In this document: piece after piece, positions 1 through 7,109 of the stretch
Layout of the letters: every line of letters starts with the position of its first letter
Numbering within the stretch: the first letter of the stretch is position 1
Assembly: GCA_945866125.1 (NCBI GenBank)
Contig: CAMBFZ010000005.1
Span: forward strand, 1 to 64,000
DNA length: 64,000 nt
Reading direction: 5' to 3'
From: Bordetella parapertussis
GTDB lineage: Bacteria; Pseudomonadota; Gammaproteobacteria; Burkholderiales; Burkholderiaceae_D
The notes under the pieces: model-generated
Databases searched by the model: none
What the model was told of the DNA's origin: nothing
What the model saw: only the letters and a program-made list of their open reading frames with translations
Translations under genes and position numbers: made by a program

Positions 1-114
1 TGGTTCAACCATATCCGACTGCTGGAGCCGATCGGTTATATACCGCCGGCCGAAGCTGAGGCAAACTACTGGCGGCAACTCGCCAGTGAGGCTACTCCGG
101 TGGCCTTAACTTAA
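1..114 (+). CDS. IS3-family transposase (OrfB), C-terminal fragment
   Basis: An open frame enters from the left edge and ends at TAA 112-114, giving 37 residues. It includes LLEPIGYIPPAEAEANYW, the conserved tail of IS3-family OrfB DDE transposases, downstream of the integrase core. The catalytic residues are outside the window, so activity cannot be judged. The reading frame is intact as far as it can be seen. Confidence 0.75.
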   Translation, partial: WFNHIRLLEPIGYIPPAEAEANYWRQLASEATPVALT

Positions 115-148
115 ACCAACTGGCCTCCACGAATTCCGGGGCGATTCA
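1..148 (+). mobile_element. Right end of an IS3-family insertion sequence
   Basis: The window opens inside the transposase gene of an IS3-family element. After its stop codon comes a short tail ending near position 148 in GGGGCGATTCA, which looks like a terminal inverted repeat of this family. The left end lies outside the window, so element length, the other repeat and any target duplication cannot be seen. The boundary at 148 is inferred from the typical spacing between stop codon and repeat. Confidence 0.6.
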
Positions 149-230
149 CTCTGCCAGTCCCTGCTTGCCCCCCAGACGCTCAAGCGCCTTCCAGCTAAGT
201 CGGGGAAACAGGTCAAAGTCATCCACACAA

Positions 231-266
231 AGAAAAACGGGCTAACGCTTTTGACGTTAACCCGTT
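231..266 (-). terminator. Rho-independent terminator of tRNA-Arg
   Basis: Arms at 236-247 and 255-266 form a 12-bp stem with one G-T wobble and a 7-nt loop. On the minus strand the stem is followed by a run of five T (231-235). It lies 19 bp downstream of the tRNA-Arg 3' end and fits as its terminator. Confidence 0.75.
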
Positions 267-284
267 GATTTTGCTGCTTTTTAC

Positions 285-361
285 TGGTGCGGCTGGCAGG
301 AATCGAACCCACGACCCCTTGGTTCGTAGCCAAGTACTCTATCCAGCTGAGCTACAGCCGC
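285..361 (-). tRNA. tRNA-Arg (anticodon ACG)
   Basis: Read on the minus strand, the acceptor stem begins GCGGCTG at 361 and the gene ends with an encoded CCA at 285-287 (77 nt). The anticodon stem CTTGG/CCAAG closes the loop CTACGAA, giving anticodon ACG. The T-arm contains GGTTCGAATCC. It stands alone between the IS end and a small secreted-protein gene and has its own terminator. Confidence 0.95.
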
Positions 362-417
362 GAAGAACGGAAGTATAGCACTAGCGGAATCAATTTGGAA
401 AGCATCACGGCAAGAAC

Positions 418-681
418 TTAGCGTTTGGGCTGATAGAGGTCTTGTCCGGCCTCGTTAATATGCTGGCGCAACGCCTTGCGCTCTTCCGGCGAGAGGCGCT
501 GCTGTTTGCGCTCCCCTTGTTGAGGGGGACGGTCGTCGGGACGGGGCTCCATCCGGTCTTGCGGGGCCCGCTCCGGCCGGACTCGACTCTCACCACGGCC
601 TTGCGGCGGATCAGCCCAGGCGCCGGCCATCCCCGCCAAAAGCAACACAGATAAACTCAACGGCAAGAAAAACACTTTCAT
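418..681 (-). CDS. Small secreted Arg/Pro-rich protein of unknown function
   Basis: 87 residues from ATG 681; a TTG three codons upstream is less likely. Residues 1-23 are a Sec signal peptide with a leucine-rich core and an AWA cleavage site. The mature part is rich in Pro, Arg, Gln and Asp, probably disordered, and ends in a short charged segment, LSPEERKALRQHINEAG. I do not recognise a named family. It is divergent from ompR, with a tandem repeat at 771-787 between them, which suggests control by that two-component system. No transmembrane segment beyond the signal and no cysteine in the mature part. Confidence 0.7.
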   Translation of the reverse strand: MKVFFLPLSLSVLLLAGMAGAWADPPQGRGESRVRPERAPQDRMEPRPDDRPPQQGERKQQRLSPEERKALRQHINEAGQDLYQPKR

Positions 682-770
682 GACAAACAATCAAAAAAGA
701 GGCCGCTCGCGGCAATAACAAACAGTGTACGGTCGATCCCAGCCAGGCGCCGCAAGTCCTCCCGCCAAAG

Positions 771-787
771 TTTGTAAAGCTTTGTAA
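771..787 (+). promoter_or_regulatory. Tandem TTTGTAA repeat, probable OmpR-type operator
   Basis: TTTGTAA occurs at 771 and again at 781, exactly one helical turn apart. The core can also be read as GTAAA-N5-GTAAT, close to sites of OmpR/CpxR-class winged-helix regulators, which bind tandem half-sites as head-to-tail dimers. It lies about 50 bp upstream of the ompR start and about 90 bp upstream of the divergent secreted-protein gene. Use as a binding site is inferred from pattern and position. Confidence 0.55.
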
Positions 788-838
788 TCCTTGCGCTGCC
801 ACGTGGCTACGGTGCAGGAAGGACGTTACCATACGGCC

Positions 839-1609
839 ATGAACCCGCCAAATACTTCCGCCCCGGTGGCCTCGAAACGCAGCCCGGGAACGCAAGCCAA
901 AATTCTCGTCGTTGACGATGATGCTCGCTTACGTGACTTGTTAAAACGCTTTCTCTCGGAGCATGGCTTCGCTGTCACGACGGCGGCCAGCGCCATCGAA
1001 ATGAATCGTTTTTGGATACGCGAGCGCTATGACTTGCTCGTGCTTGACTTGATGCTGCCGGGCGAAGATGGCTTGTCGATTTGTGGCAGGTTACGCGGCG
1101 GTGGCGACCATACGCCCATCATCATGCTCACGGCCAAAGGCGAAGATGCCGACCGCATCACGGGCCTCGAACTAGGCGCGGACGATTATCTGCCCAAGCC
1201 GTTTAATCCGCGTGAGCTGCTTGCGCGCATCGCCGCCGTGCTACGTCGCGCAACGCCGGATGATTTGCCCGGCGCGCCAAGTGAACACGACGAATCTTAT
1301 GTCTTTGGTGCATTCAAATTTGATCTGGGCAAGCGGGCACTGACCAAAAACGGTCAGGCGGTCACCCTCACCACAGGCGAATTCTCGGTCTTGAAAGTGC
1401 TGGCGCGCCATGCCCGACAACCTCTCTCACGAGAAAAACTCATGGAGCTGGCGCGCGGCCGCGAGTACGAAGTTTATGATCGTAGTCTGGATGTCCAAGT
1501 CTCACGCCTGCGCAAATTAATTGAACCCGATCCCGCCAACCCACGTTTCATTCAAACGGTCTGGGGTCTGGGTTATGTTTTTATTCCCGATGGTCAATCA
1601 AGCCAATAA
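839..1609 (+). CDS. ompR: OmpR-family response regulator
   Basis: 256 residues from ATG 839; a TTG at 791 would add 16 residues not expected in the family. The receiver domain (about 15-135) has the acidic DDD pair, the phospho-acceptor Asp in LLVLDLMLPGEDG, and the switch Lys in LPKPF. The winged-helix domain (about 150-250) ends in SLDVQVSRLRKLIE and IQTVWGLGYVF, typical of OmpR. The histidine kinase follows with a 20-bp overlap, indicating a translationally coupled operon. In Burkholderiales this pair corresponds to RisA/RisS. The regulon cannot be read here apart from the likely autoregulatory repeat upstream. Confidence 0.93.
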   Translation: MNPPNTSAPVASKRSPGTQAKILVVDDDARLRDLLKRFLSEHGFAVTTAASAIEMNRFWIRERYDLLVLDLMLPGEDGLSICGRLRGGGDHTPIIMLTAKGEDADRITGLELGADDYLPKPFNPRELLARIAAVLRRATPDDLPGAPSEHDESYVFGAFKFDLGKRALTKNGQAVTLTTGEFSVLKVLARHARQPLSREKLMELARGREYEVYDRSLDVQVSRLRKLIEPDPANPRFIQTVWGLGYVFIPDGQSSQ

Positions 1610-2984
1610 GTCTGATCAACACATGATGCCTCCGCTGCCTTGGCTGCGCAGCGGTTTATTCTGGCGGACTTTTTTTCTACTGGCATTTTTGATCGCCATC
1701 AGCATGGCCGCCTGGGTGGCGAGCTTTCGTATCGTTGAGCGCGTCCCGCGCGGCGAGCAAATCGCCGCTCAGGTTGTCTCCATTGTTACGATCACCCGCG
1801 CGGCGCTGACGCACTCGGCGCCGGCTCTGCGCCGCGAGCTCTTGCTTGATCTGGCCAGCAGTCAGGGCATCCGGGTCTATACACGTGAAGATGACGACAT
1901 CACGCGTGCATTGCCCGATAACGCCTTGACTGATGTGATCGAAGAAAGTGTTCGAGTCCGACTGGGCGCGGAGACCCAGTTTGCCGGCTATGTAAATAAT
2001 ATCCGCGGTTTCTGGGTGAGCTTCCGGATCGAAGACGACGACTACTGGCTGATGATGGATCGCGGTCGTATCGAGCGTGCCTCTGGCGTGCAATGGTTGG
2101 GCTGGATTACGGTGACACTTATTTTGTCTTTGGTCGGCGCCGTGTTCATCAGCCGCTTGATCAATCAACCGTTGGCTAATCTGTCCTCTGCGGCGCGCGC
2201 GATCGCAAGGGGTAAAAAACCGGCACCGTTACCAGAAAAAGGCCCGGCTGAAATTCGTGAGGCGAACCAGAGTTTTAACCAGATGATGCACGACCTGCAG
2301 CAAGTTGAATCGGACCGTGCTGTTATTTTGGCGGGCATCTCGCATGATTTGCGCACGCCGATTGCCCGCATGCTTCTTGAGGTCGAAATGGCCCAGCTGA
2401 CGGACGCCGCACGACAAGACATGCAGTCCGATCTGGGACAAATGGAAGCCATCATTGGGCAATTTCTGGACTATGCGCGTCCAACTGAGCCAGGCCATTT
2501 TATGTCCGTCGATGTGTCGGCCTTGCTGCAGCAAATCGCGCAAGAGACGGCGCGTCACGCCGATGTAAAGGTAAGCACCGCCATTGATGCCTCGCTGACC
2601 GTTTCAGGCAACCCAACTGACATCGCTCGCGTGATGCACAATTTAATCGAAAATGCGCGCCGCTATGGCAAAGCGGCAGGAGAAACATTGACTGAATTGT
2701 CGATCGCAGCGACACGCCACGCCAACGACATCGTGATTACCATCGCTGACCATGGGTGCGGTCTCCCGCCAGATCAGATTGCGCATCTGCTGAGACCCTT
2801 TACCCGCATGGATAGCGCGCGCGGACAAGCCAACGGTGCCGGATTGGGCCTGGCTATTGTGGACCGCATCATTCAGCGCCACAACGGCAGACTGGAGATT
2901 AGTAATCGCGAAGGGGGCGGGCTGGTCGTGCGGGTCTTCTTACGTCGCGCTGCGGCCTCATCCGACACGGAGAGTCCACGCTGA
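1590..2984 (+). CDS. envZ: EnvZ-type sensor histidine kinase
   Basis: 464 residues from ATG 1590, overlapping the ompR end; ATG 1623 is an equally usable start and neither has a clear ribosome-binding site. Order: first transmembrane helix FFLLAFLIAISMAAWV, a periplasmic sensor of about 120 residues, a second helix (TVTLILSLVGAVFISRL), a HAMP linker, then the phosphoacceptor box GISHDLRTPIARM with its His, and an HATPase domain with the N box (LIENARRYG) and G boxes (DHGCGLPP, GAGLGLAIVDRII). It would phosphorylate the adjacent OmpR at the inner membrane. The stimulus is unknown. Confidence 0.92.
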   Translation: MVNQANKSDQHMMPPLPWLRSGLFWRTFFLLAFLIAISMAAWVASFRIVERVPRGEQIAAQVVSIVTITRAALTHSAPALRRELLLDLASSQGIRVYTREDDDITRALPDNALTDVIEESVRVRLGAETQFAGYVNNIRGFWVSFRIEDDDYWLMMDRGRIERASGVQWLGWITVTLILSLVGAVFISRLINQPLANLSSAARAIARGKKPAPLPEKGPAEIREANQSFNQMMHDLQQVESDRAVILAGISHDLRTPIARMLLEVEMAQLTDAARQDMQSDLGQMEAIIGQFLDYARPTEPGHFMSVDVSALLQQIAQETARHADVKVSTAIDASLTVSGNPTDIARVMHNLIENARRYGKAAGETLTELSIAATRHANDIVITIADHGCGLPPDQIAHLLRPFTRMDSARGQANGAGLGLAIVDRIIQRHNGRLEISNREGGGLVVRVFLRRAAASSDTESPR

Positions 2985-3027
2985 TTGGTGAAGAACGAGG
3001 TCTCACGCAATCAGCGCAGCGGACTAC

Positions 3028-3609
3028 CTACGACAAATCTTTCAGCAGCGCCGCCAGCGTATCCTGCGGCAGCTCTTCCAGATGAATCGGATAATTCGGA
3101 TGATCGCAGCCGACCATCATCTGCGCGCCGCTCTTTAACGCGGCCTTCATGTCAGGGGTCAGCTCAAAGCGGACAAAATGCACCGCGGAGGTTTTTTCTG
3201 CCGTCTCGCGTTCCAGGTCTTCATCCGCGATCGCATACACGCGCGACTGACCTTCGACCTGAATGAACAGGCGATCTTCAATCCCGATCAACTTAGCCAG
3301 GGCGACTTTGCGCTCAGCCACGTTGCCGTACTCAATCAACATCGTCGCTTTGAAATTGCTACCGTCCGGGCACAAGGGGTTGTAAGCATCGAGCTCGGAT
3401 TGAATACCCTCCTCTTCGAATATTTTTTCAATCCGTAGCATTTCCTGCACCTGATAACGCAGCGTCATCTCGTCTTCAAACAACAAAGAGACGTGGTTAC
3501 CTAATAACACTTTGCGCAGCTTTTTATGTTCGATGACTTCCTTGCGGAATTCATTGCGTTTTTTGGCATAGGTCTCCAGACCCATGAGACTGTCACGCGA
3601 AATAATCAT
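3028..3609 (-). CDS. DUF3501 family protein
   Basis: 193 residues from ATG 3609, preceded by a strong AAGGAAACGAC ribosome-binding site. It matches DUF3501, a soluble family of unknown function starting with the characteristic RDSLMGLETYAKKR and a basic helical segment. It is the third gene of a minus-strand operon after rubrerythrin and an HdrB/GlpC-like Fe-S protein, with a 33-bp gap to the latter. The constant partnership of these three in Proteobacteria suggests a shared role in peroxide or redox defence, but the biochemical function is unknown. Its end faces the envZ stop across 43 bp. Confidence 0.85.
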   Translation of the reverse strand: MIISRDSLMGLETYAKKRNEFRKEVIEHKKLRKVLLGNHVSLLFEDEMTLRYQVQEMLRIEKIFEEEGIQSELDAYNPLCPDGSNFKATMLIEYGNVAERKVALAKLIGIEDRLFIQVEGQSRVYAIADEDLERETAEKTSAVHFVRFELTPDMKAALKSGAQMMVGCDHPNYPIHLEELPQDTLAALLKDLS

Positions 3610-3642
3610 GTCGTTTCCTTTTTAATTCGAATCCTGAATCCA

Positions 3643-4980
3643 TCAGATCCCATAGGCCTTGCGCAGCAAGGCCAGCGGATGCGCCATCTCGGCTTTTTTG
3701 AGACCGGCTTCCTCCATCCCTTGCGCGATATGGTGGCCTGCGAGTTGGCAGTCTGATGAAATGTAATTGGGCTCGTCGTTGGCCATAGCTTTAAATACCG
3801 GCTTGCCGATTTTCATCGACATCGCGTGAAATTCTTTTTTCACACCGAAGGTACCAGCATGGCCTGAGCAACGTTCGACAACATTGAGCGTTGTATCCGG
3901 CACCAGCTGCAACATCTCAGCGGTCTTGCGGCCTACGTTTTGGACCCGCGAATGACAGGGAATGTGATAGGACACATTGCCCAGCGACGTACTGAAATCG
4001 GTCTTCAACAGACCATCACGATTACGCGAAATAAAATACTCGAACGGATCCCACATCGCTTCTTTCACCAACTGCGTGTCAGCACAATCGGGGAACATCA
4101 GCGGCAGCTCTTGCTTGTACATCAGCGTGCAAGAGGGAATCGGCGTCAATATCGCGTAACCTTCTTTGGCCAGCTTGGCCAGATGCGGAATGTTGATCGC
4201 TTTTTTCTCAGCGACACCTTGGAGGTCACCCTGCTCGAGCTTGGGCATGCCGCAGCAAGCCTCTTTGTCCACCATCACGTAGGGGATCGCATTGTGATTG
4301 AGTACGGCCAGCAGGTCGTGGCCGATACCGGGCTCGTTATAGTTTACATAGCAGGTCGAATAAATGGCGACCTTACCTGGCGTGAGCTTGCCGTCTTTGA
4401 TTGGGTGCGATGGCGACACTGCCGCGCCAGAGCGAAATTTGGTCGTCGCAAATTCGGGCAGCCAGGCTTTTTTATCGATACCCAAGACGTTTTCCATTAC
4501 ACCACGGGTCACCGCTGATTTATTGACCGCATTGACCGCTTGGGTAACGATAGGAATACCGGCAAACATGCCCAGGCCATCGGTGTTGGACAAAAATTTA
4601 TCGCGCGCAGCGACTTCGCCTTTTTTGAATTTGACGGCCTTGGCGCGCAACATCAAATGCGGGAAATCGAGATTCCATTCGTGCGGCGGCGTGTACGGAC
4701 ACTTCGTCATGTAGCACAGGTCGCAGAGATAGCACTGATCAACCACCTTCACATAATCTTTGGTATCGACGCCATCCATCTCCATCGTCGGCGATTCATC
4801 CACCAGATCAAATAGTAAAGGGAAGGAGCCGCACAGCGAGACGCAGCGGCGGCAGCCATGACAGATGTCAAAGACGCGCTCCATCTCTTTATTCAACGAT
4901 TCTTCGTTGTAAAAATCTTCGTTCACCCAGTCGAGCGGGTGACGGGTCGGCGCCTGAAGATTACCTTCGCGATTGGCCAT
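3643..4980 (-). CDS. HdrB/GlpC-like Fe-S oxidoreductase (CCG domains)
   Basis: 445 residues. The N-terminal part has two Cys clusters of a [4Fe-4S] ferredoxin-like domain: CHGCRRCVSLC at about 38-48 and CYLCDLCYMTKCP at about 82-94. The C-terminal half has two CCG-type segments: one intact (EACCGMP, preceded by YSTCYVN) and one altered (ERCSGHAG, preceded by HIPCHSR). This architecture occurs in GlpC, HdrB/HdrD and related electron-transfer subunits. No membrane segment is visible. Its place between rubrerythrin and DUF3501 suggests it passes electrons to or from rubrerythrin; that is inference. A 7-bp hairpin at 5061-5083 sits in the 122-bp gap before it. Confidence 0.88.
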   Translation of the reverse strand: MANREGNLQAPTRHPLDWVNEDFYNEESLNKEMERVFDICHGCRRCVSLCGSFPLLFDLVDESPTMEMDGVDTKDYVKVVDQCYLCDLCYMTKCPYTPPHEWNLDFPHLMLRAKAVKFKKGEVAARDKFLSNTDGLGMFAGIPIVTQAVNAVNKSAVTRGVMENVLGIDKKAWLPEFATTKFRSGAAVSPSHPIKDGKLTPGKVAIYSTCYVNYNEPGIGHDLLAVLNHNAIPYVMVDKEACCGMPKLEQGDLQGVAEKKAINIPHLAKLAKEGYAILTPIPSCTLMYKQELPLMFPDCADTQLVKEAMWDPFEYFISRNRDGLLKTDFSTSLGNVSYHIPCHSRVQNVGRKTAEMLQLVPDTTLNVVERCSGHAGTFGVKKEFHAMSMKIGKPVFKAMANDEPNYISSDCQLAGHHIAQGMEEAGLKKAEMAHPLALLRKAYGI

Positions 4981-5102
4981 GATGGTGCCTTTGGAATGGG
5001 TGTTCAGTGTGGATTGTGATGAGCGCGCAGCGCAACGGCCTGCCAGCGCTCACCACAACCCTCTCCTGCTGACGCGAGGAGAGAGTCGTGCAGAAGCCTT
5101 GA

Positions 5103-5525
5103 TCAGTCGACCAGAGCGTCCAGCGCTTTTTGATAACGATTGGCGTGCGAACGCTCAGCCTTGGCCAGCGTTTCGAACCAGTCAGCGATCTCATCGAAAC
5201 CTTCTTCGCGCGCGACTTTGGCCATGCCTGGGTACATGTCGGTGTACTCATGCGTTTCGCCAGCAACCGCTGCCATCAGATTTTGACGCGAAGAGCCGAT
5301 CGGCAAACCAGTTGCCGGATCACCCACTTGCTCAAGATACTCAAGGTGACCGTGCGCATGGCCGGTCTCGCCTTCAGCGGTCGAACGGAACAGCGCCGCG
5401 ACGTCGTTTTGGCCTTCGATGTCAGCCTTGTTCGCGAAGTACAAATAGCGGCGGTTAGCTTGGGATTCGCCTGAAAAAGCATCTTTCAGGTTGGCTTCGG
5501 TCTTGGAGCCTTTTAACTTTGACAT
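5103..5525 (-). CDS. Rubrerythrin (diiron domain only)
   Basis: 140 residues from ATG 5525, six bases after AGGAG; the ATG two codons upstream abuts that site and is less likely. The four-helix diiron domain is complete: GESQANRRY, AEGETGHAHGH, AGETHEY and KAERSHANRY supply the Glu/His ligands. The C-terminal rubredoxin domain of classical rubrerythrins is missing (the protein ends DALVD), so the electron donor must be another protein, plausibly the Fe-S protein next in the operon. Rubrerythrins reduce hydrogen peroxide to water. First gene of the three-gene operon. Confidence 0.93.
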   Translation of the reverse strand: MSKLKGSKTEANLKDAFSGESQANRRYLYFANKADIEGQNDVAALFRSTAEGETGHAHGHLEYLEQVGDPATGLPIGSSRQNLMAAVAGETHEYTDMYPGMAKVAREEGFDEIADWFETLAKAERSHANRYQKALDALVD

Positions 5526-5744
5526 AGACATCTCCTAATGGGTCAAAACAGAGGGAGCGCGCTGCCGCGCTCGGCGGGTATTCAAGGCGGCTATAGAACT
5601 GCCGCGACTAAAAACAGACTAGCAAGTAACTGTTTTCAGAGCGTGATTGTGAGGGGTCGAGGGCAAAAGCTCAAATTGGCAATCTCAATCCCCTCGATTG
5701 AAAAAATCAATTGAGTTTTTTATATGTCAAGCAAACAACTATTG

Positions 5745-6242
5745 CTATTTTTTAAAAATCAGCGCGACGGCATCGGCCTTCATGCCCTCTCCGCGCCCTT
5801 CCCAACCTAGTTTTTCATTGGTCTTGGCCTTGAGGTTTATCTGGCTGGCAGCGATATTCAGATCAGCGGCGAGTTGGGCAATCATTTGTGGCAGATGCGG
5901 TGCCATCCTCGGTGCTTGGGCCGTGATGGTGGCGTCGATATTGCCGATTTCATAACCTGTCTCGCGTACACGTCTGGCCGCTTCGCGCAGCAGCACCCGT
6001 GAATCTGCGCCGGCAAAGCGCGCATCGGTGTCGGGAAAATGATGGCCAATATCGCCCAACCCAGCCGCGCCAAATAATGCGTCGGTAATCGCATGCAGCA
6101 GTAAATCGGCATCCGAGTGTCCAAGCAGGCCAGTTGGATGCGCAATCCGCACGCCGCCAATCACCAGCGGTCGGCCGGGAACCAGCGCGTGACAGTCAGT
6201 GCCCTGCCCAATACGAAACGGTGGCGGCGATGGATGGGTCAT
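5745..6242 (-). CDS. ispF: 2-C-methyl-D-erythritol 2,4-cyclodiphosphate synthase
   Basis: 165 residues, full length. It starts FRIGQGTDCHALVPGRPL with the metal-binding Asp-x-His, and has the second metal His in LGHSDADLLLHAITDAL and the typical GDIGHHFPDTD and KAKTNEKLGWEGRGEG. It converts CDP-ME-2-phosphate to MEcPP in the MEP isoprenoid pathway. Its ATG overlaps the ispD stop by 4 bp, so ispD-ispF are translationally coupled. Confidence 0.97.
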   Translation of the reverse strand: MTHPSPPPFRIGQGTDCHALVPGRPLVIGGVRIAHPTGLLGHSDADLLLHAITDALFGAAGLGDIGHHFPDTDARFAGADSRVLLREAARRVRETGYEIGNIDATITAQAPRMAPHLPQMIAQLAADLNIAASQINLKAKTNEKLGWEGRGEGMKADAVALIFKK

Positions 6243-6922
6243 GCACTTCCCTTTAGATAGAGTTCGGCCAGCAGCCTGTCTTGCGGCAGTGTGACCTTAA
6301 AATTACGTGCGCTACCTTCTACCAGCAAAGGACGCAGTCCAAGCGCTTCGATCGCACTCGCTTCATCGGTGACCTCACCGGCCTGCTGCAGCGCGTTTTG
6401 CAACTGCGCATAACGAAACATCTGCGGTGTTTGTGCTGCCCAGAGCGACGCACGCTCAACCGTCATGCCAGCGCGCCCACCTGCGTCGCTGCGCTTGATG
6501 GTATCCACCACAGGCACTGCCAACAAGCCACCAACCGGATCATCTTTCACCGCCGCGATGAGTTGATCAATCAGCGCCACCGTTACACCAGGCCGGGCCG
6601 CATCATGCACCAGGATCCAGTCATCAGCACAGACCTCTGCAGCAATCGCAGCGAGGCCGTTAGTGACCGAGGCGCGCCGGGTGGCACCCCCGCATCGCAG
6701 CACAGTGGTGCGCTGTGATAGTGGTACCTGCGCAATGTAGCCATCATCGGCGCTGACGACCACAAAGGTATGGGCGATCTGCGGCGTACCGGCGAAGGTT
6801 TCCAGCACATGTTGCAGCATCGGCTTACCGGCCAGCGATACATACTGCTTGGGACCGTCTCCCCCCATGCGCTCGCCGATACCGGCAGCAGGAATCAAGG
6901 CAAAGTAACGCGGCACGCTCAT
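6239..6922 (-). CDS. ispD: 2-C-methyl-D-erythritol 4-phosphate cytidylyltransferase
   Basis: 227 residues. The nucleotide-binding N-terminus is ALIPAAGIGERMGGDGPKQY, followed by VHDAARPGV and the catalytic-region segment TVERASLWAAQTPQMF. It couples MEP to CTP, making CDP-ME for the MEP pathway, and sits directly upstream of ispF. The gene is divergent from mfd across about 190 bp, which must contain both promoters. Confidence 0.97.
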   Translation of the reverse strand: MSVPRYFALIPAAGIGERMGGDGPKQYVSLAGKPMLQHVLETFAGTPQIAHTFVVVSADDGYIAQVPLSQRTTVLRCGGATRRASVTNGLAAIAAEVCADDWILVHDAARPGVTVALIDQLIAAVKDDPVGGLLAVPVVDTIKRSDAGGRAGMTVERASLWAAQTPQMFRYAQLQNALQQAGEVTDEASAIEALGLRPLLVEGSARNFKVTLPQDRLLAELYLKGSA

Positions 6923-7017
6923 GGAATTTAATCAGGTTGAAAGAGAAATCCAGACACGCTGGACAAGAACGGTGGCACAGCTTCAGGCTAGTAGCGGCCG
7001 TCGGTCGAGAACTAATT

Positions 7018-7023
7018 TATAAT
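7018..7023 (+). promoter_or_regulatory. mfd: Candidate -10 box (TATAAT) upstream of mfd
   Basis: A perfect TATAAT lies 87 bp upstream of the mfd start in the ispD/mfd divergent gap. No convincing -35 hexamer is visible at 16-18 bp spacing, so the call rests on the -10 match and position. Confidence 0.35.
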
Positions 7024-7109
7024 CGCACCTTACATTTTCACTGTCAATTCACGCTCGCTCCTGCTCCCCTGCGGCACCATCCGCGCAGACAGTGCTGATT
7101 GCCTCCACC

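Noticed and set aside
5692..5718. Hairpin and FNR-box-like pattern (ATTGAAAAAATCAAT) between rubrerythrin and ispF
   Set aside because: Half-site spacing is one base short of a TTGAT-N4-ATCAA site, and the hairpin has a G-T mismatch and a weak T tail on the plus strand, where no gene needs ending.
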